Shown in pieces: positions 17,664-27,065 of a DNA stretch of 64,000 bases (position 1 is the stretch's first letter; the number at the start of each line of letters is the position of its first letter). Source of the DNA: Thiobacillus sp. 65-29 (GTDB taxonomy: Bacteria > Pseudomonadota > Gammaproteobacteria > Burkholderiales > Thiobacillaceae); contig MKWN01000038.1 in NCBI GenBank assembly GCA_001899775.1, positions 1 to 64,000 on the forward strand, in the 5' to 3' direction. Under the pieces are notes generated by a model. That model searched no databases, was not told the DNA's origin, and saw nothing but the letters and a program-made list of their open reading frames with translations. The translations under genes and the position numbers were made by a program.

Positions 17664-18886
17664 GCGGGACAGGTCTCCAGCGGGGTGGCCGCGGGCGCGG
17701 CGGCATCGAGCAGCGGGTCGATCGCCGCGACGTTGTGGTCCCAGTCGTAGCGCGCCAGCACGCAGGCGCGTGCGTCGGGGTTGCTCGCGCCGGTGCGCAG
17801 GGTGGCGACCACGGCGGCGGCAAAAGCCGTCTCGTCGTCGGCACGCTGGAAGTCACGTCCGTCGACGGCACGAATACCCTCCGCCGCCTGCGGCGTCACC
17901 ACCACCGGGCGCGCCATCGCCATCGCTTCCAGCACCTTGTTCTGCACGCCGCGCGCAATCCTCAATGGCGCCACCACGCAGACCGCGTGCGCGAGATACG
18001 GCCGCACGTCGGGAACGCCGCCGGTGACGCTGACACCCGGCTGACGCGCCAGTCCACGCACGGCCTCCGGCGGCCGGCTGCCGACGATGGTGAACTGCGC
18101 CGCCGGCACGGCCGCGCGCACCGCGGGGAAGACCCGTTCTGCGAACCAGCTCACGGCGTCGATGTTCGGCCAGTAGTCCATCGCGCCGGTGAACGCCACG
18201 TTGAGCGTATCCGTCGCATAGGGGTTCGGATAATCACGCGCCGGCGAAAAATACTCGGCATCGACGCCGTTCTCGAAAGCGCCGATGCGCGCGCACGCAG
18301 CCGGGGCGCGCTGGCGCAGCAGTTCCGCCTCATCGTGTGACACCAGCAGGGTGGCGTCAAAATCGGCGGCGACACGCGCCTCCCACGTGGCGAGCTTGCG
18401 CCCTTCGCGCGCATAGATCCACGACAGCGGCCAGCGCTGCGTCGCCGCGTACTGCGTCCACTTGTCGGAATCGACGTCGACCATGTCGACCACCCGCCGC
18501 GCCAGCGTTCGCGGCATGAATTGCGCCATGGCCGAGGAATACGCCACGCCGCGCGTAACCGTGCCCTCGGCCGCCCGCGCTGCCGCCCAGCCCGACAGTT
18601 CGCGGTTGTGGTAGTACGGCAGCGTCAGCGCCTCACCGGTCAGCAATCCCCTGAGGCTTGCCAGTTTTGCGCGGCGCGGCACCAGCGGCACGAGCTTCAC
18701 CTCGGCACACCAGGTCTCCAGCGTCTGCGCATGCTGCCAGTCGTCCGGATCGTCGACGAAGGCGCCAAGATGCACGCGATAGCGCGTGGCGAGGTGACGC
18801 AGCAGATGGAACGAGCGAATCTTGTCGCCCTTGTTGGGCGGATAGGGAATGCGGTGGGCGAGGAAGAGCAGGCCGTCCACGCTCAC
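17660..18886 (-). CDS. Exosortase A-associated sugar transferase (stp1 type)
   Basis: A 408-aa glycosyltransferase starting with GTG at 18886, which overlaps the FemAB-like stop by 4 bp (GTGA). The N-terminus LLFLAHRIPYPPNKGDKIRSFHLL is the signature of the stp1 family. The C-terminal part has FTGAMDYWPNIDAVSWFAE, and VAPLRIARGVQNKVLEAMAMARPVV for the donor site. A longer frame begins at 19132, but it would lie inside the neighbouring gene. Likely role: cytoplasmic repeat-unit assembly. Confidence 0.9.
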   Translation of the reverse strand: MSVDGLLFLAHRIPYPPNKGDKIRSFHLLRHLATRYRVHLGAFVDDPDDWQHAQTLETWCAEVKLVPLVPRRAKLASLRGLLTGEALTLPYYHNRELSGWAAARAAEGTVTRGVAYSSAMAQFMPRTLARRVVDMVDVDSDKWTQYAATQRWPLSWIYAREGRKLATWEARVAADFDATLLVSHDEAELLRQRAPAACARIGAFENGVDAEYFSPARDYPNPYATDTLNVAFTGAMDYWPNIDAVSWFAERVFPAVRAAVPAAQFTIVGSRPPEAVRGLARQPGVSVTGGVPDVRPYLAHAVCVVAPLRIARGVQNKVLEAMAMARPVVVTPQAAEGIRAVDGRDFQRADDETAFAAAVVATLRTGASNPDARACVLARYDWDHNVAAIDPLLDAAAPAATPLETCPA

Positions 18887-19956
18887 CCCAGATTCTTCAC
18901 GATGTGCGGCCCGATCACGTTGGCGAGCGGCAGGGGCAGCTTCTTCCATGCCTGGATGAACAGCCGGTATTTCGGGTTGAGCGGATTGATCTCGGGGACC
19001 TCGCGATCCTTCACCAGGAAGTATTCGTAGAACAGCGGTGCCGGCTCGAAACCCCAGTTCTTCTTGAAATCGAACGACCCGGTGCCGTGCTTGCTGCGCC
19101 CGAAATCGAACACCTTGACGCCACGCTCGCACGCGCGCCGCATCAGGTCCCAGTACATGAAGTCGTTGCCGGCCACGCCGCGCGCCTCGGCCACGCCGCC
19201 GCCGTAGTACGGCAGCACCTCGTCACGGAAATAGAACGACAGCACGCTGGCGATCAGCCGGCCTTCGAGGGTGATGGTGAGCACCTCGCAGTCGTCGCCG
19301 AAGACCTCCTTCAGCAGGCGGAAGTAGCGGCGCGAAAATACCGGCGTGCCGAGCCGGTGCACGCTCGCCGAATAGGCCTGGAAAAAACGCGTGGTGTCAC
19401 TGTCGATCTCGCCGACGAGTCCCGCCTTGATGCCCTTGCGCACCATCGCCCGCTGCTTGCGCGGAATGGCGTTCATGTTGGCCTCGATTTCCGGGTCGAT
19501 GGTTTTCCTGAAGGTGACGTAGAGGTCCTTGGTCGGCCAGTGGGCATGCTGCGCCGCAAGGTTGCGGTATTCCAGCGCGCCGACGTTCAGCCGATGGGCG
19601 AGCGCCTGCGCCACGGCATCGAGCGCGCGGTACGCGGCATCGTCGTCCGCGAGAATGCCGCCGTAGGCGCAGAACGGCAGGGAAGCCAGGCTGTGGCCGA
19701 ACAGGTGACTCCTGATTTCGGCAAGCGGCAGTACGCCGACGATGTGGCCATTGCACTCGGCGAGCAGAAAATGCGTACGGTGGCCGAACGCGCCCTCGAT
19801 CACCCGCTTCCAGCCGGCGCGGTGGAAAAAAGTGGCATCGGGGTGCGCCAGCACATAGGCGTCCCAGCGTGCCGCATCGACCCCGGCAAACGACCGCACC
19901 GTCACCTCGGCCGCTGGGGCGGCGGCCAGAACGAGCGGGTCGGTATGCGTATTCAC
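18883..19956 (-). CDS. FemAB-related protein of exosortase A locus
   Basis: A 357-aa GNAT-like FemAB-family protein. The start chosen is GTG at 19956, overlapping the deacetylase stop (GTGA), like its neighbours. Recognisable blocks are DATFFHRAGWKRVIEGAF, a middle FYFRDEVLPYYGGG block and KVFDFGRSKHGTGSFDFKKNWG near the end. FemAB proteins classically transfer amino acids from aminoacyl-tRNA to peptidoglycan. The exosortase-associated subfamily is conserved in these loci but has no proven reaction; transfer of an aminoacyl group to the glycan or to an exosortase substrate is inferred. Confidence 0.9.
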   Translation of the reverse strand: MNTHTDPLVLAAAPAAEVTVRSFAGVDAARWDAYVLAHPDATFFHRAGWKRVIEGAFGHRTHFLLAECNGHIVGVLPLAEIRSHLFGHSLASLPFCAYGGILADDDAAYRALDAVAQALAHRLNVGALEYRNLAAQHAHWPTKDLYVTFRKTIDPEIEANMNAIPRKQRAMVRKGIKAGLVGEIDSDTTRFFQAYSASVHRLGTPVFSRRYFRLLKEVFGDDCEVLTITLEGRLIASVLSFYFRDEVLPYYGGGVAEARGVAGNDFMYWDLMRRACERGVKVFDFGRSKHGTGSFDFKKNWGFEPAPLFYEYFLVKDREVPEINPLNPKYRLFIQAWKKLPLPLANVIGPHIVKNLG

Positions 19957-20789
19957 TTTTCCGAAAGGAACACGCGGTCGACGCGGTCCCATGCAAAATC
20001 GCTCAGTAGCTGGCGCAGTCTACCGGGCATGCGTTGCAGATTGACGTAGTGGCGGAAACGCGTCCTGGCCGACAGGCCCCGTGGACGCGGTTGCTCGGTA
20101 TCGAGCTCCCAGGGATGGAAGTAGAACATGCACGGCGCCCGTTCGCTGATGTTGACGCGGCGCAGCATCCAGCGCGACACCTCGTAGGGCAGCAGGCGGA
20201 ACCAGCCGCCGCCCGCGGCAGGCAGGTTGCGGCCGAACAGCGGCACGGTCGTCGGCGGCAGTTCGAGAATACCGTCCGCGCCGCGCGGCCGATACGGATG
20301 CCGCGGCGCATCGGGCATGCCGTAGTGGTCGTGGCGCACCGGATAGATGCTGGAGCTGTAGGCGTAGCCCGCATCCTGCAACTCGTCGATCGCCCAGACG
20401 TTGTTGCCGTTGATGGAGAAACTCGGCGCGCGGTAGCCCCGTACCGCGACGCCGCCGAGGTCCTCGAGCAGGTGCTTGGCGCGCACGATGTCGTGGCGGA
20501 ACGAATTGGGCGTCAGATCGCTCGCGCGCTCGTGGCCGTAACCATGGCTGGCGAGTTCGTGGCCACTGTCGACGATGCGTCGCACCACCTGCGGATAGCG
20601 TTCGGCGATCCAGCCCAGGGTGAAAAAGGTCGCCTGGGTGTCGGCATCGTCGAGCAGGGCGAGAATGACATCGACATTGCGCTCGACCCGGCACGGCAGC
20701 CGGTCCCAGTCGTCGCGCTTGATGCAGGGGGCGAACGCGGAAACCTGGAAGTAGTCTTCCACGTCGATCGACATCGCATTCTTGATCAT
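19953..20789 (-). CDS. Polysaccharide deacetylase, exosortase A locus type
   Basis: A 278-aa NodB-fold carbohydrate esterase beginning MIKNAMSIDVEDYFQVSAF, typical of the exosortase-associated deacetylase family. The metal-binding Asp-His-His set is visible as SIDVEDYF (Asp) and ELASHGYGHERA (two His), with RGYRAPSFSI completing motif 3. It has no signal peptide, so it may act on cytoplasmic or lipid-linked N-acetylated sugars. It overlaps wecB by 4 bp, consistent with acting on GlcNAc or ManNAc residues made available by WecB. Confidence 0.93.
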   Translation of the reverse strand: MIKNAMSIDVEDYFQVSAFAPCIKRDDWDRLPCRVERNVDVILALLDDADTQATFFTLGWIAERYPQVVRRIVDSGHELASHGYGHERASDLTPNSFRHDIVRAKHLLEDLGGVAVRGYRAPSFSINGNNVWAIDELQDAGYAYSSSIYPVRHDHYGMPDAPRHPYRPRGADGILELPPTTVPLFGRNLPAAGGGWFRLLPYEVSRWMLRRVNISERAPCMFYFHPWELDTEQPRPRGLSARTRFRHYVNLQRMPGRLRQLLSDFAWDRVDRVFLSEK

Positions 20790-21889
20790 GCGCTGCGCCG
20801 GCCTTTCTGCATGGGCAACCAGCCCTTCAGGGTGTAGGCGATGCGCATCGCCGCACGGCCGTCCCAGTATTCGGGAATGCGCCCCGCCTTGCCCCCGCCC
20901 GCCATCACCTCGGCGAAGGCGGCGCGGATCGCGGCCGGATCGGGGCCGACCAGGGTGTTGGTGCCTTCGCTGAGGGTGATCGGGCGTTCGGTGTTTTCGC
21001 GCAGGGTGAGACAGGGCACGCCGAGTGCGGTCGTCTCCTCCTGGATGCCGCCGGAATCGGTGAGCACCAATCGGGCGTCACGCATCAGGCCCAGCATTTC
21101 CAGATAGCCCACCGGCGGCAGCAGATGCAGGCCGTCGAGCCGGGCGGTGAAACCGAATTTCTCGATGTTGGCGCGGGTGCGCGGATGCAGCGGCAGCACC
21201 ACCGGCAGGCTGCGGTTGATCTCGCCGACGACGTCGAGCAGCGCGGCAAGCGTATGCGGGTCGTCGACGTTCGACGGGCGGTGCAGGGTCAGCACGGCAT
21301 ACTGCGGCAACGCGGTGCCGAGTGTGCGCGCCGCCGGTACCGCGCGTTCCAGATTGCGGTACAAGGTGTCGATCATGACGTTGCCGACGAACTCGACGCG
21401 CGCGGGATCGATCCCCTCGCGCACCAGGTTGGCGAGCGCGCTCTTTTCCGTGGTGAACAGCAGATCGGAAATCTGGTCGGTGAGCACGCGGTTGATTTCC
21501 TCCGGCATGCTGCGGTCGTAGCTGCGCAGGCCCGCCTCGACGTGGATCACGCGCACCCCGCGCTTGGCCGCCACCAGCGCACAGGCAAGGGTGGAATTGA
21601 CGTCACCCACCACCAGCACCGCGGCCGGCTGCACGTTTTCCAGCACGGGTTCGAAGCGTTTCATCACCTCCGCGGTCTGCACGGCGTGGCTGCCCGAGCC
21701 GACTTCCAGATGATGGTCGGGCGGCGGAATGCCGAGATCGGCGAAGAAGCCGTCGCTCATCGCCGCGTCGTAATGCTGCCCGGTGTGGAGCAGCTGGGCG
21801 GCGATGCCGGTCTCCGCCAGCGCCGCCATCACCGGCGCGATCTTCATGAAATTGGGGCGCGCCCCGGCGATGCACAATACCTGGGTCAT
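20786..21889 (-). CDS. wecB: UDP-N-acetylglucosamine 2-epimerase (non-hydrolysing)
   Basis: A 367-aa GT-B-like epimerase that interconverts UDP-GlcNAc and UDP-ManNAc in the cytoplasm. Family motifs are CIAGARPNFMKIAPVM at the N-terminus, HVEAGLRSYDRSMPEEINR in the middle and LTDSGGIQEETTALGVPCLTLR near the end, including the Asp, Glu and His positions needed for catalysis. It starts 7 bp after the ATPase gene ends and overlaps the deacetylase. It supplies a ManNAc-type precursor for the exopolysaccharide. Confidence 0.95.
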   Translation of the reverse strand: MTQVLCIAGARPNFMKIAPVMAALAETGIAAQLLHTGQHYDAAMSDGFFADLGIPPPDHHLEVGSGSHAVQTAEVMKRFEPVLENVQPAAVLVVGDVNSTLACALVAAKRGVRVIHVEAGLRSYDRSMPEEINRVLTDQISDLLFTTEKSALANLVREGIDPARVEFVGNVMIDTLYRNLERAVPAARTLGTALPQYAVLTLHRPSNVDDPHTLAALLDVVGEINRSLPVVLPLHPRTRANIEKFGFTARLDGLHLLPPVGYLEMLGLMRDARLVLTDSGGIQEETTALGVPCLTLRENTERPITLSEGTNTLVGPDPAAIRAAFAEVMAGGGKAGRIPEYWDGRAAMRIAYTLKGWLPMQKGRRSA

Positions 21890-21895
21890 GGCCGC

Positions 21896-22927
21896 TTACG
21901 GTTCCGCGTCGTGCGGCACGTCTCCACCCTGCACGCTGTCGGCATGACGTTCGCTCACCGTGTAGAGAATCTTGCGCACGATGGGCAGGATGCGGTTGAC
22001 CGAGCGCTCCACCTGCTCGATGCGCTGCGCGAGATGCGCCGTATCCTCGCTGTGCAGAGCGTTACCCGATGTCGCGGTGTGGTTGATGCCCGTCGGCCCG
22101 CGAAACTCCTGGTGTGCCACCTCGTTCTTGAGATCAGCGATCACCTCGTTCACCTCGGCTTCGCCGAAGTGGTTCTTCTCTTCCAGGTAGCCCAGCAGCA
22201 GCAACCGGTCGCTGGTGGTGTTGATGCGGCGCGGTATGCCACCGGTGAAACGGTGCAGGGCGGCGAAGGCTGCGTCATCGAAGGAAGGGTTGCCCTGCCA
22301 GCCGACCGTGCGCAGGCGATGCTCGATATAGCCGCGCGTCTCGTCGGGATCGAGCGGGCCGAGGTGGTAGGACGCCACGACGCGCTGGCGCAGCTGCTGC
22401 ATGTCCGGACTCTGCAGGATGCCGCGGAATTCCGGCTGCCCGAGCAGGAAGGTCTGGATCAGCGAGCGCTCCTCGTTCTGGAAATTCGACAGCATGCGCA
22501 GCTCTTCGACCGCACGCGGCGTGAGGTTCTGCGCCTCGTCGACGACGAGCAGCGCGCGCCGGCCCTGGCGCGCCGCCGCGGCAAGAAAGCTCTCCAGGTT
22601 CTTCAGCAGCGAGGACTTGGCGAGCCCCTCGTGCTCCAGTCCGAACGAGGCCGCCACGCTGCGCAGCGTGTCTTCGGCATCGAGCTGGGTCGACACCAGT
22701 TGCGCCGCCACCAGGCTGTGGGCGTCGATCTGGCGGAACAGGTTGCGCACCAGCGTGGTCTTCCCGGCACCCACCTCGCCGGTGATGACGATGAAGCCTT
22801 CACCGAGCGAAAGGCCGTAATCCAGGTAGGCCATCGCCCGCTTGTGTCCCTTGGACCCGAAGAAGAAACGCGGGTCCGGGTTGAGCTGAAATGGCTTGGC
22901 ACTAAAGCGGTAATAGTCTTCGTACAT
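21896..22927 (-). CDS. ExeA-like AAA ATPase, exosortase A-associated
   Basis: A 343-aa ATPase beginning MYEDYYRFSAKPFQLNPDPRF, characteristic of the exosortase-associated ATPase family related to ExeA. Walker A is GEVGAGKT at residues 50-57 and Walker B is ALLVVDEAQNL with Asp130-Glu131. The C-terminal 70 residues look like a charged coiled region (AHLAQRIEQVERSVNRI). It probably energises assembly or regulation of the exopolysaccharide export complex at the inner membrane. It is a core gene of the locus, lying 80 bp after the outer-membrane barrel gene. Confidence 0.92.
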   Translation of the reverse strand: MYEDYYRFSAKPFQLNPDPRFFFGSKGHKRAMAYLDYGLSLGEGFIVITGEVGAGKTTLVRNLFRQIDAHSLVAAQLVSTQLDAEDTLRSVAASFGLEHEGLAKSSLLKNLESFLAAAARQGRRALLVVDEAQNLTPRAVEELRMLSNFQNEERSLIQTFLLGQPEFRGILQSPDMQQLRQRVVASYHLGPLDPDETRGYIEHRLRTVGWQGNPSFDDAAFAALHRFTGGIPRRINTTSDRLLLLGYLEEKNHFGEAEVNEVIADLKNEVAHQEFRGPTGINHTATSGNALHSEDTAHLAQRIEQVERSVNRILPIVRKILYTVSERHADSVQGGDVPHDAEP

Positions 22928-23007
22928 GGGTAATCCGTGGTCGGGGCAATCCGTGCCCGCGTGCGCATCCTGGATTTAGCAATGGCCATGCCATGCCGGC
23001 AGGCCGG

Positions 23008-24561
23008 TCAGAAGCGCAGGCTGACCGAGGCCGTGAGGCTGTTCTCGTCGTAATCCGCGGTGGCGACGTTCGAATCCCGTTGCGTGTGGCGGAAAGTCAA
23101 CGCGCCGCTCAGATCTTCCGCAAACCGGTGGCTCACACCCAGGCTCAGGCTGAAAAGGTCGTCGTCGCGCGCCACCGGGGACAGCGGCGTGGGCGACACC
23201 TGGGTGCGCGTGAGCGTCAACCCGGCATTCGCCGTCGTTTGCCGCGACATGCGGTAGGTGGTGGTCAGGCCGAGGACACGCGTGCGATCCTCGATGCCGC
23301 TGGCGACATAATCGCGCCGGGAATCGCTGTAGCCCAAGGTATGCGTCACCTTGCCGAGCGTCCAGCCGACGCTGCCGCGCAAGGTCCTGGCGACGAAGAC
23401 GCCGCTGCGCAGGTCGAACAACAGCCCGGGCGTGCCGCCGAAAGCGATGCAACCCGACGTCGCCGGCGGGAAGGCGTAGGGCCAGTTCTCGATCAGGGAC
23501 AGGGAACCATCCGCGCCCACGCACAGATAGTTGTATACCGTGCCGCTGGCCTGCAGGAACTGCGCCATGTCGCTCACGTCGTCCGCATAGCTGAGATTCC
23601 AGTTCGTCGTGCGGGTACGATGGCGCGCGGTCAGGCCATAGCTCCTGCCATAGGAACGTTCCCCCGCCGACGCTTCGATGCTGGTGCGCCGCGACGGCGA
23701 CCAGCCCACACCCATGCTGTAGAACGGACCATCGATGTCGGTGCCGGGCGGGGCCGGGTAATCGTTCCACTCCTCGCCGACCGTACCGAACACCCGGAAT
23801 TTGCGCGTCAGCGTATGACCCAGCGTGAGGCCGGCGCGCTCGAATCTGGTGTCGATGTTGTTGCGATTGCGCGCGTCGCGGATGGAATAATCGAGCGCCC
23901 AGGTGAAATCGGCGAACCGCGTCCCGCTGGCGAGTCCGGCCGCGAATGAATTGACGCGCTGCGTCGACGCCACATTGTTCTCGAATATCGCGCCGCTCGC
24001 CGTATACCGGGCGCTGGCGTTGGCGAACGTGCCGAGGCGCTTCATCACATACGGGCTCAGCGAATACGTACCGACGGTGGCGCGGTTGCTGCTGCTCGTC
24101 GTCGCGTCGGCCTGTGAACCGAGCAGGTCGATGAGTTCCTGTGACACGCGTGCATTGCCTTCGACGAACAGGAAATCCTCGACCAGCTCGGCCTTTCCGC
24201 TGGCGTTGAGGGTGTGGAACAGATCGTCGCTCTGTTCGTCGCCGAAACGCTTCACGCCCGACAAGCCGTAATGCATGCCCGCTTCGACACGCGGCGATTT
24301 TTCCGATCGCAGCGTGAATCCCGGCGCCACCCGCAGGATCATCGCCTCGTCCTTGTTGCTCGCGGTATTTCCTGCGTTGTCGGTAAAGGTCGCCGAGGCA
24401 TCGAGCGCGGGTTCGAAACGCCAGTCGAGCGCCTGAGCCGGCACTGCCCAGGCGAGCGCCATGAAAACGGAAAAGGCTCCGGCCAGGGGAGCTTGTCTGC
24501 GCAGGCGACGCTTCCCGGCGCCGGATTCCCGTTTATTTTCCGTAACTGCCATAGTAGCCAT
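23008..24561 (-). CDS. Outer-membrane beta-barrel protein, exosortase A-associated
   Basis: A 517-aa protein with a long n-region signal peptide ending at AQA before LDWRFEPALDASATFTDN. Alternating amphipathic beta strands follow, and the last residues are SVSLRF with a terminal Phe, the classic outer-membrane insertion signal. It matches the hypothetical outer-membrane protein found between the kinase and ATPase genes of exosortase A loci, and probably forms or assists the outer-membrane port for the polysaccharide. Its first 29 bases lie inside the end of the kinase gene, in a different frame. The in-frame ATG at 24552 is an alternative start. Confidence 0.88.
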   Translation of the reverse strand: MATMAVTENKRESGAGKRRLRRQAPLAGAFSVFMALAWAVPAQALDWRFEPALDASATFTDNAGNTASNKDEAMILRVAPGFTLRSEKSPRVEAGMHYGLSGVKRFGDEQSDDLFHTLNASGKAELVEDFLFVEGNARVSQELIDLLGSQADATTSSSNRATVGTYSLSPYVMKRLGTFANASARYTASGAIFENNVASTQRVNSFAAGLASGTRFADFTWALDYSIRDARNRNNIDTRFERAGLTLGHTLTRKFRVFGTVGEEWNDYPAPPGTDIDGPFYSMGVGWSPSRRTSIEASAGERSYGRSYGLTARHRTRTTNWNLSYADDVSDMAQFLQASGTVYNYLCVGADGSLSLIENWPYAFPPATSGCIAFGGTPGLLFDLRSGVFVARTLRGSVGWTLGKVTHTLGYSDSRRDYVASGIEDRTRVLGLTTTYRMSRQTTANAGLTLTRTQVSPTPLSPVARDDDLFSLSLGVSHRFAEDLSGALTFRHTQRDSNVATADYDENSLTASVSLRF

Positions 24562-25474
24562 AGTAGTAATCCGCCCCCGGAGTCGGGGTGCTCTTGTTGA
24601 GCAGCATGCCCACCACCTCGCACGATTGGATGTGGGAGAGCGCCTCGCGCACCGCCTCCTGCGACGTACGTTCGGCCTCGACCACCATGACGATCTGGCC
24701 CATGTGCGTCGCCAGCACGCTGGATTCGCTGGTCGCCAGAAGCGGCGGCGAATCGAACAGGATTATACGATCCGGGTAGCGGTTGCCGATATCCTCCACC
24801 AGGCGCGTCATCGCCGCGCTCGCCAGCAGTTCGGTGGCGCGCTTGTAGGTACGCCCCGCCGGCAGCACGGTGAGCTTGGCGATGTCGGTGCGGATGAGCA
24901 CGTCGGACAGCTTCAGATTCGGATCCTGGAGCACGTCGAGCAAGCCCTTGTCGGCGTGGATGCCGAGGTATTCCGGCACACGCGGCTTGGCGACGTCGGC
25001 GTCGACCAGGAGCACGGTCCGGTCCATTTCCATCGCCATCGAGATCGCCAGGTTGATCGCGCAGAAGCTCTTGCCCTCTCCGGGCAGAGAGCTCGTGATC
25101 ATGATGAGGTTGCCGTTCTTCACACGCGCCGCGCCCTGACCGAAGGCATTGGCGATGAGCGGGCGCTTGATGATGCGAAATTCCTCGGCGATCTGGCTCT
25201 TCTCGGCGTCGGGCGAGACCACGCCCATGCGATGCAGGCGCGCCAGATTGATCGACTGCACCTGGCTGCTGCCTTCCGCCGGTTCGGTTTCGGGCACGCT
25301 GAATACCGGTTCGACCGGGGTGGCGACGAAGCCCGCCGGCTCGCTCGTGCGTTGCTTGTCGAGCGCGTGCTCGATCAGGCTGTCGCGCGCGCGTCCGTTT
25401 GCAGAGTCGACGGCCGGGGCAGGATGGGATACGCCGCCCCCCAGTTTACCTGCCGCTTTTTCGATGATGCTCAT
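24533..25474 (-). CDS. Exopolysaccharide tyrosine-protein kinase (BY-kinase), exosortase A-associated
   Basis: A 313-aa bacterial tyrosine kinase of the CpsD/Wzc-cytoplasmic type. Walker A is SSLPGEGKS at about residues 128-136, Walker A' is VLLVDAD at 154-160 and Walker B is IILFDSPPLL. The tail is Tyr-rich (DYYYGYYGSYGK), the autophosphorylation cluster. It pairs with the Wzz-like protein encoded upstream, which lacks a kinase domain. The phosphorylation cycle controls polymer length and export. The Tyr-cluster codons also encode the start of the outer-membrane protein gene in another frame. Confidence 0.94.
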   Translation of the reverse strand: MSIIEKAAGKLGGGVSHPAPAVDSANGRARDSLIEHALDKQRTSEPAGFVATPVEPVFSVPETEPAEGSSQVQSINLARLHRMGVVSPDAEKSQIAEEFRIIKRPLIANAFGQGAARVKNGNLIMITSSLPGEGKSFCAINLAISMAMEMDRTVLLVDADVAKPRVPEYLGIHADKGLLDVLQDPNLKLSDVLIRTDIAKLTVLPAGRTYKRATELLASAAMTRLVEDIGNRYPDRIILFDSPPLLATSESSVLATHMGQIVMVVEAERTSQEAVREALSHIQSCEVVGMLLNKSTPTPGADYYYGYYGSYGK

Positions 25475-25482
25475 GCTGTCTC

Positions 25483-27015
25483 CTAGGCCGCGCGCGACAT
25501 CAGCAGGTAGAGGACCAGGACCCCGCCGTAGGCGGCGAGCAACCCGCCCAGGGTGGCGAGGTAGGCCAGCAGTCCCTTGCGCCGGCGGCGCCGGCTTTCC
25601 GCGGTCTCGACCCGCGACACCGCACCGAGCAGCGGCAGGCCGGTGAGTTCGCGCAGGGCGCGGCGGTCGGTCACGGTGCGACGCAACTGGCTCAGCAGGA
25701 ACGCCACCGCGACACCCGCGGCGAGCCCGCCCAGGGTAACCAGCGACAGCAGCAGCGGCCGGTTCGGCCAGGCCGGCTGGCTCGGCACGAAAGGCGGGTC
25801 GATGACGCGGAAGTCGACGGTGTCGGTCTTGCTCTCGACCTCACCCGACATGGTGACCGATTCGCGGCGCTTCAGCAGCGCATCGTAATTCTGCTTGTAG
25901 ACGTCGTAGTCGCGCATCAGCTGGGTGAATTCCTGTTCGACCTGCGGAATCATGTTCGAGGCGTTGCGCAGTTCGTTGTAGCGGCGCTGGTATTCGGCGA
26001 CACGCGCACCCAGCGAGGACACTGTGGCGTCCGCCTCGGCGATGGCGATGGTGAGCTGCTGGTAGACCGGGTTCTGGATTTTCGCCCCGGCCGGATCGGC
26101 CTTGCTGGCGGTCGCGTCGGTCTTTTTCTGCGCCTCCAGTTTCTCGATCAACCGCTTGGTTGCCTGAATATCGGGATGCAGGTCGGTGTATTGCAGGCGC
26201 AGCTGATCCATCTGCTTCTGCAGAGCCTGGATCCGACCGTCGATCTCCGGATTGCTGACCGCAGCAGCCGCCGCCGACAGTTCGGGTTCCTCGTCGGACA
26301 GCTGCCGCTTCAACTGGTTGCGCCGGTTGGTCGCCTCCTGCTGGTCGAGCTGCGCCTGCCGCAGCAGCGCCGCGGCCTCCGACAGCTTGCTGTAGTAATT
26401 GCCGCCCTCGCCCGGCATCATGCCGATGTGCCTGCGCTTGAATTCGGTCAGCGCGTTTTCCGCCTCGACGAGTTTCTGCTGGTACTGCTGCAACTGTTCC
26501 TCGATGAAACGCTGCGAACTCGAAATGTCCTGGCGTGTCTTGCCAAGGCTCGTTTCGACGAAGATGGTCAGCAGCGACTGCACCACCTTCTTCGCCAAAT
26601 CGGCGTTCGGGTCCTGATAGGCGATGGTGTAGAGGTTTTCGCGCCCGGCGTCGGCGATGGAAATCTTGCTCGCCAGGTCGTTGAGCATCGTCTCGGTCTG
26701 CTCCGGCGTCTTCGCCTTGACGTCGAGATCGGTCATGCGCGCCACCTTCTCCAGCGTCGGACGGCTGACGAGTTGACGCGTCATGAGCTTGATCTGCTGG
26801 TCGATGTCGGGTGCCACCGTCAACCCGGTGAGCAGAGGCTTCAACAGCGTTTGCGTATCGACATACACGCGCGCCGAGGCTTCGTAGCGGTCCGGAATCA
26901 GCATCACCCAGGTCCAGCCGACGATGCATACCAGCCAGGCCACCGCCACCCCCCACCAGCGGCGGTGCCAGGCCGCCTTGGCGTACGCGAGGATTTGTTG
27001 CAGGACTTGATCCAT
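25483..27015 (-). CDS. Chain-length determinant (Wzz/PCP-2 type), exosortase A-associated
   Basis: A 510-aa inner-membrane polysaccharide co-polymerase. A TM helix at about residues 18-40 is followed by the Wzz domain (YEASARVYVDTQTLLKPLL), a long coiled-coil periplasmic domain (about residues 160-390), and a C-terminal pair of membrane segments around a short cytoplasmic loop. There is a proline-rich segment before the last helices (DPPFVPSQPAWPNRP). It sets chain length and couples polymerisation to export, working with the separate kinase downstream. The gap to the kinase gene is 8 bp. Confidence 0.94.
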   Translation of the reverse strand: MDQVLQQILAYAKAAWHRRWWGVAVAWLVCIVGWTWVMLIPDRYEASARVYVDTQTLLKPLLTGLTVAPDIDQQIKLMTRQLVSRPTLEKVARMTDLDVKAKTPEQTETMLNDLASKISIADAGRENLYTIAYQDPNADLAKKVVQSLLTIFVETSLGKTRQDISSSQRFIEEQLQQYQQKLVEAENALTEFKRRHIGMMPGEGGNYYSKLSEAAALLRQAQLDQQEATNRRNQLKRQLSDEEPELSAAAAAVSNPEIDGRIQALQKQMDQLRLQYTDLHPDIQATKRLIEKLEAQKKTDATASKADPAGAKIQNPVYQQLTIAIAEADATVSSLGARVAEYQRRYNELRNASNMIPQVEQEFTQLMRDYDVYKQNYDALLKRRESVTMSGEVESKTDTVDFRVIDPPFVPSQPAWPNRPLLLSLVTLGGLAAGVAVAFLLSQLRRTVTDRRALRELTGLPLLGAVSRVETAESRRRRRKGLLAYLATLGGLLAAYGGVLVLYLLMSRAA

Positions 27016-27065
27016 ACGAGACGTTCCGCCTTACAAAAGGCGCCGCCGGGGCGGCACCAGCCGCC

